A DNA stretch of 64,000 nucleotides from Bacteroidota bacterium (lineage in GTDB: Bacteria > Bacteroidota > Bacteroidia > Bacteroidales > JAADJA01). Below, one piece after another: positions 61,569 through 64,000 of this stretch (within the stretch, counting starts at the first letter, position 1; every line of letters starts with the position of its first letter). Both the position numbers and the translations under genes were made by a program. The notes beneath the pieces were generated by a model that made no database searches, was not told where the DNA came from, and was given only the letters and a program-made list of their open reading frames with translations. The stretch spans positions 248,001 to 312,000 of the forward strand of contig JAHLKX010000001.1 in NCBI GenBank assembly GCA_020444515.1. The letters run 5' to 3'.

Positions 61569-63521
61569 CTAATGTATTAGAAGCTTTTGGGTTGAATATT
61601 GATTATCATCTAAAAAGACTTTAATAATGAAAAACCCTTTGTTTTTATGATCTAATTTGAAGGTTAAAATATTTACACCTGAAAATTGCTCTTCACTAAA
61701 ATTATCAATCAACCTTCCAGATAAATCATAAATTTCTACTGCAACTTTGCTATTTTTGCTCAAGGTGTATTTCACCTTTAAATTTCCATTTGTGGGGTTA
61801 GGATAAACATTTCCAACTAAATCTTCAAGATTTTTGCTTTCTTTTACAGAAGTTGTTTTTGGCTCTAAGACATAATGTTCCACAATATTTTGAGAGGGAT
61901 TTCCTGAAACATCTTCGGCAAACTGTTCCCTAAACCATATTTTTTTAATTCCATCTTCATAAGTTAAAGAATCTTCAAAGGTTTTATTAATTATAGGAGA
62001 ATTTTGAGGGTCTTCCCATGTTGCCCATGCGGGAACTCCATAAAGTTCTAAACTATCTGGATGTATTGAAACTCCTTCGGGAGCGATGATTGTATCATTG
62101 TTTGTGATAGGATAACTTGTTACTAAAGGACCTTCTAAATCTTGAACTTCTGTTATGAAATCTTTTGTATCTTCATTATCACAAACATCTTTTCCAGTAT
62201 ATGATTCTGTGATTAGATAATTGTAAAAATTTGCATTATTGGGGTTTGTTCCTTGTGTTGAAGTGCTGTCTTCCTCGAACGTAACTTCCAAACCAGAATT
62301 GTCCCAAATATTGTAAGGACCATTTTCATCAACTTCAAATTCCGGAGGAGTTTGATCATGTACGTTTATGTATTGAACATGCGTCGCTGCGGAGGTATTT
62401 GAGGGATTGTAAGCCCCGGCAGTTAATTCCCAAGTATGTTCTTGAGTGAAAGTCACGTCAGAACAACTTCCATTATTTGTTTGATTTGACAGAACAGTAT
62501 GTTCTAAAGAGGTTCCATTATACAAGCTATCTGGTTCTCCAGGATTTATGTCATCTAAAATTCCCAAATAAAATTCATGTTCTTGGTCTGCAGGAAATTG
62601 AACTCCATCAAAAGGCGTCCATGAAATTACTAAATCTGGATTTTGATAAGTAATACTAGGATTTCCTCCCGACAAGTCATAATTAACAATAGGAACACTT
62701 CCATATTTCCATTCTTGAAAAGGCACGTTAAAATAATACCCATACCAATTTTCATGTGCAAAATCATTTAGACCCCAATCTCCCACTTCATAAAATTCGT
62801 CTGTTTGAGGTTCAAAAAAAAGATTTTTTTCAAAATTTGTTGCATCTTGATTTTCTGGTGAACCAAGATAAACTGAATTGATTGCATGTGCTCCAGAATA
62901 AGAATTTGTTGATACCCTATTAGAACGAATCCTAAAAATTCCATTATGGGATAAATCATATTGAAGATTTGTCCCATTATCTTCTGCAAAAGGAGAATTT
63001 TCAACATCATAAACCCCACTGAAATTAATAAAATTCTGGATAACATATTGGTTGCAAATCCATCCAGAAGTATTTGGATTTATTTGATCTGTGGGGTCAA
63101 TTGCCAAGGCCTTCTCCAAATGAGCAATCTTTTGTTCTTCGGTTTCAAACTCCCATTTATTTATGTGATTAATATCTCCATTTATATAATTTAAAATAAT
63201 TTGCTTGTCTGCAGGAGTTCCTGATTGACCATCTAAATCAGTATCCCCACGATAAGTTCCATCGTTAAAAGGGTCGTTGCCTGTAATTGTTGAATTATAA
63301 TCTTGCATATCTATAACTCCGTCATTATTAACATCCCCAGAACCGTACCAATCCGTGTCTGTTTGATATAATGAATTGTGCGCAGGAACATACATGTTTA
63401 AGCCATATTCAGGGCTTTGAGGGTTGTTACTTTGGGCGTTCCCAAAACTAGGCAAAATACTTGCTCCTAAGAGAGTTGCTCCAATAACCAAATTTTTCAA
63501 AGTCTTCTTCACCTTTCCCAT
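61569..63521 (-). CDS. Secreted dockerin-like T9SS protein, 650 residues
   Basis: The signal peptide (MGKVKKTLKNLVIGATLLGA, cut near 30) is followed by two EF-hand-like segments at residues 60-115: GDVNNDGVIDMQDYN and DTDLDGQSGTPADKQIILNY. Together they have the shape of a type I dockerin, though at the N-terminus. Residues 125-540 are beta-rich and unassigned (HYR-like phrases near 400-500 such as DQTPPEFEVDENGPYNI and DLEGPLVTSYPITNN). The end (VGNVYPNPTNGNLKVKYTL, FFIIKVFLDDN) is a T9SS sorting domain. AT-rich codon use differs from the genes left of the tRNA. Confidence 0.7.
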   Translation of the reverse strand: MGKVKKTLKNLVIGATLLGASILPSFGNAQSNNPQSPEYGLNMYVPAHNSLYQTDTDWYGSGDVNNDGVIDMQDYNSTITGNDPFNDGTYRGDTDLDGQSGTPADKQIILNYINGDINHINKWEFETEEQKIAHLEKALAIDPTDQINPNTSGWICNQYVIQNFINFSGVYDVENSPFAEDNGTNLQYDLSHNGIFRIRSNRVSTNSYSGAHAINSVYLGSPENQDATNFEKNLFFEPQTDEFYEVGDWGLNDFAHENWYGYYFNVPFQEWKYGSVPIVNYDLSGGNPSITYQNPDLVISWTPFDGVQFPADQEHEFYLGILDDINPGEPDSLYNGTSLEHTVLSNQTNNGSCSDVTFTQEHTWELTAGAYNPSNTSAATHVQYINVHDQTPPEFEVDENGPYNIWDNSGLEVTFEEDSTSTQGTNPNNANFYNYLITESYTGKDVCDNEDTKDFITEVQDLEGPLVTSYPITNNDTIIAPEGVSIHPDSLELYGVPAWATWEDPQNSPIINKTFEDSLTYEDGIKKIWFREQFAEDVSGNPSQNIVEHYVLEPKTTSVKESKNLEDLVGNVYPNPTNGNLKVKYTLSKNSKVAVEIYDLSGRLIDNFSEEQFSGVNILTFKLDHKNKGFFIIKVFLDDNQYSTQKLLIH

Positions 63522-63586
63522 CTTTTAATTATGTAGTAATAATTAATAATGCTAAGGTACAAAAATCAAAACATTTAAAATAGGGG

Positions 63587-63705
63587 TTATTTGGGAATCC
63601 AAGAAGCGTTAAATATAGCACCATCATAATGATTGATGTTATCAAAATAACTAAAGCTGCCCGTTAATTTAATAAATATTGAGCTAGGAAGGCACAAACT
63701 AGCGT
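63587..63705 (-). pseudogene. Frameshifted LamG-type C-terminal remnant
   Basis: On the minus strand LAQYLLN is followed after a frame change by GSFSYFDNINHYDGAIFNAS and WIPK with a TAA stop at 63589-63587. The pattern is that of the other LamG-type tails in this stretch. It lies in the 205-base gap between two minus-strand genes. Confidence 0.45.
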
Positions 63706-63726
63706 GAAGAGGTAAGAAAGATTGCT

Positions 63727-64000
63727 TTATTGCCTCAAAAACCATTCTGCAGAAACCAGGACACCATTAAGACCAGAGATTTGATCAATAACAGTTTCAC
63801 CGGAGCCTTCATTAAGGGGATAACTGGCAAGGGGTTCGGTGTTTTTTGTTACATAGATATTGTCGATATAACCCGTGAAATAATTTGAATTGTCAGTGTC
63901 GCAAGCAATACGGCAACCTGCTGATGAAGAGAATGAAAGAACAGGCTCAGGATTGGAGGACATTGCTTCACCATTATAGGTACATTCAAATATTTCATCG
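63727..64000 (-). CDS. Partial LamG/concanavalin-like protein (C-terminus)
   Basis: The frame is open to the right edge, so the protein is incomplete. The visible 91 residues include NYFTGYIDNIYVTKNTEPL and YPLNEGSGETVIDQISGLNG, typical for the end of LamG-like (jelly-roll) domains, and end in AEWFLRQ. It lacks a T9SS sorting domain at its end. The three remnant tails at 59016, 61361 and 63587 resemble it. Confidence 0.65.
   Translation of the reverse strand, partial: DEIFECTYNGEAMSSNPEPVLSFSSSAGCRIACDTDNSNYFTGYIDNIYVTKNTEPLASYPLNEGSGETVIDQISGLNGVLVSAEWFLRQ

Overview
The window reads as a chromosomal segment of an uncultured anaerobic member of the Bacteroidota, probably Bacteroidales. The evidence is several secreted proteins ending in type IX secretion (T9SS) C-terminal sorting domains, an S46 dipeptidyl-peptidase, an ORF6N gene, FISUMP-domain proteins, TAnnTTTG-like -7 promoter motifs and mostly SD-poor starts. 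The species cannot be named from the sequence.

Region 1 (1-1300) holds the 5' end of a probable GT39-type glycosyltransferase, a tiny membrane protein that overlaps it, and a cation diffusion facilitator.

Region 2 (1303-25103) is a dispersed cluster of the selenium-dependent molybdenum hydroxylase / purine-urate catabolism type. It contains YgeY-like M20 hydrolase, YgeW-like carbamoyltransferase, dihydropyrimidinase-like amidohydrolase, SsnA-like deaminase, a fused FAD-less Se-type xanthine dehydrogenase, two fold-type-II PLP enzymes, the large flavin/Fe-S protein YgfK, a MocA-like nucleotidyltransferase, a two-subunit xanthine dehydrogenase and XdhC. From family knowledge these should open and degrade purines anaerobically: Mo-hydroxylases interconvert purines, amidohydrolases and the carbamoyltransferase handle ring-opened and ureido intermediates, PLP lyases handle the amino-acid remnant, and YgfK moves electrons. 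No purine permease or clear diaminopropionate ammonia-lyase is seen. The cluster is interrupted by a toxin-antitoxin pair, a REP/RAYT-like array, a secreted beta-helix gene and a palindromic repeat family.

That family is the most unusual part of the window. A 79-bp quasi-palindrome lies at nearly every gene junction of region 2, always in one orientation. One copy is split in the middle by a GxxExxY (PD-(D/E)XK-like) gene, so the other copies look like gene-less derivatives of a nuclease-bearing element. The repeats also supply stop codons and C-terminal residues to neighbouring enzymes.

Region 3 (25069-43400) starts with an ORF6N gene that has two related 27-bp palindromes. It continues with core genes: sucrose-phosphate-synthase-like glycosyltransferase plus P-loop kinase, prmC, an orphan response regulator, a putative molybdenum carrier, ffh, folD, queE, an OmpA/PD40/TPR protein, a sugar-isomerase-like protein, an S46 peptidase, an ArsC-like protein and fumC.

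Region 4 (43512-56459) holds a 2380-residue T9SS protein with eight Fn3 and seven adhesin-type (choice-of-anchor J) modules, a polytopic GT-C-like membrane protein, class II fructose-bisphosphate aldolase and a BNR/VPS10-like T9SS protein.

Region 5 (56575-64000) starts at a tRNA-Arg(CCG) with a strong terminator and is visibly more AT-rich. It contains nested inverted repeats, two FISUMP proteins whose first 250 bp (leader, RBS and signal peptide) are identical by eye, direct repeats bracketing them, remnants of LamG-type protein tails on the opposite strand, and a dockerin-like T9SS protein. It looks like an accretion zone for secreted proteins downstream of a tRNA.
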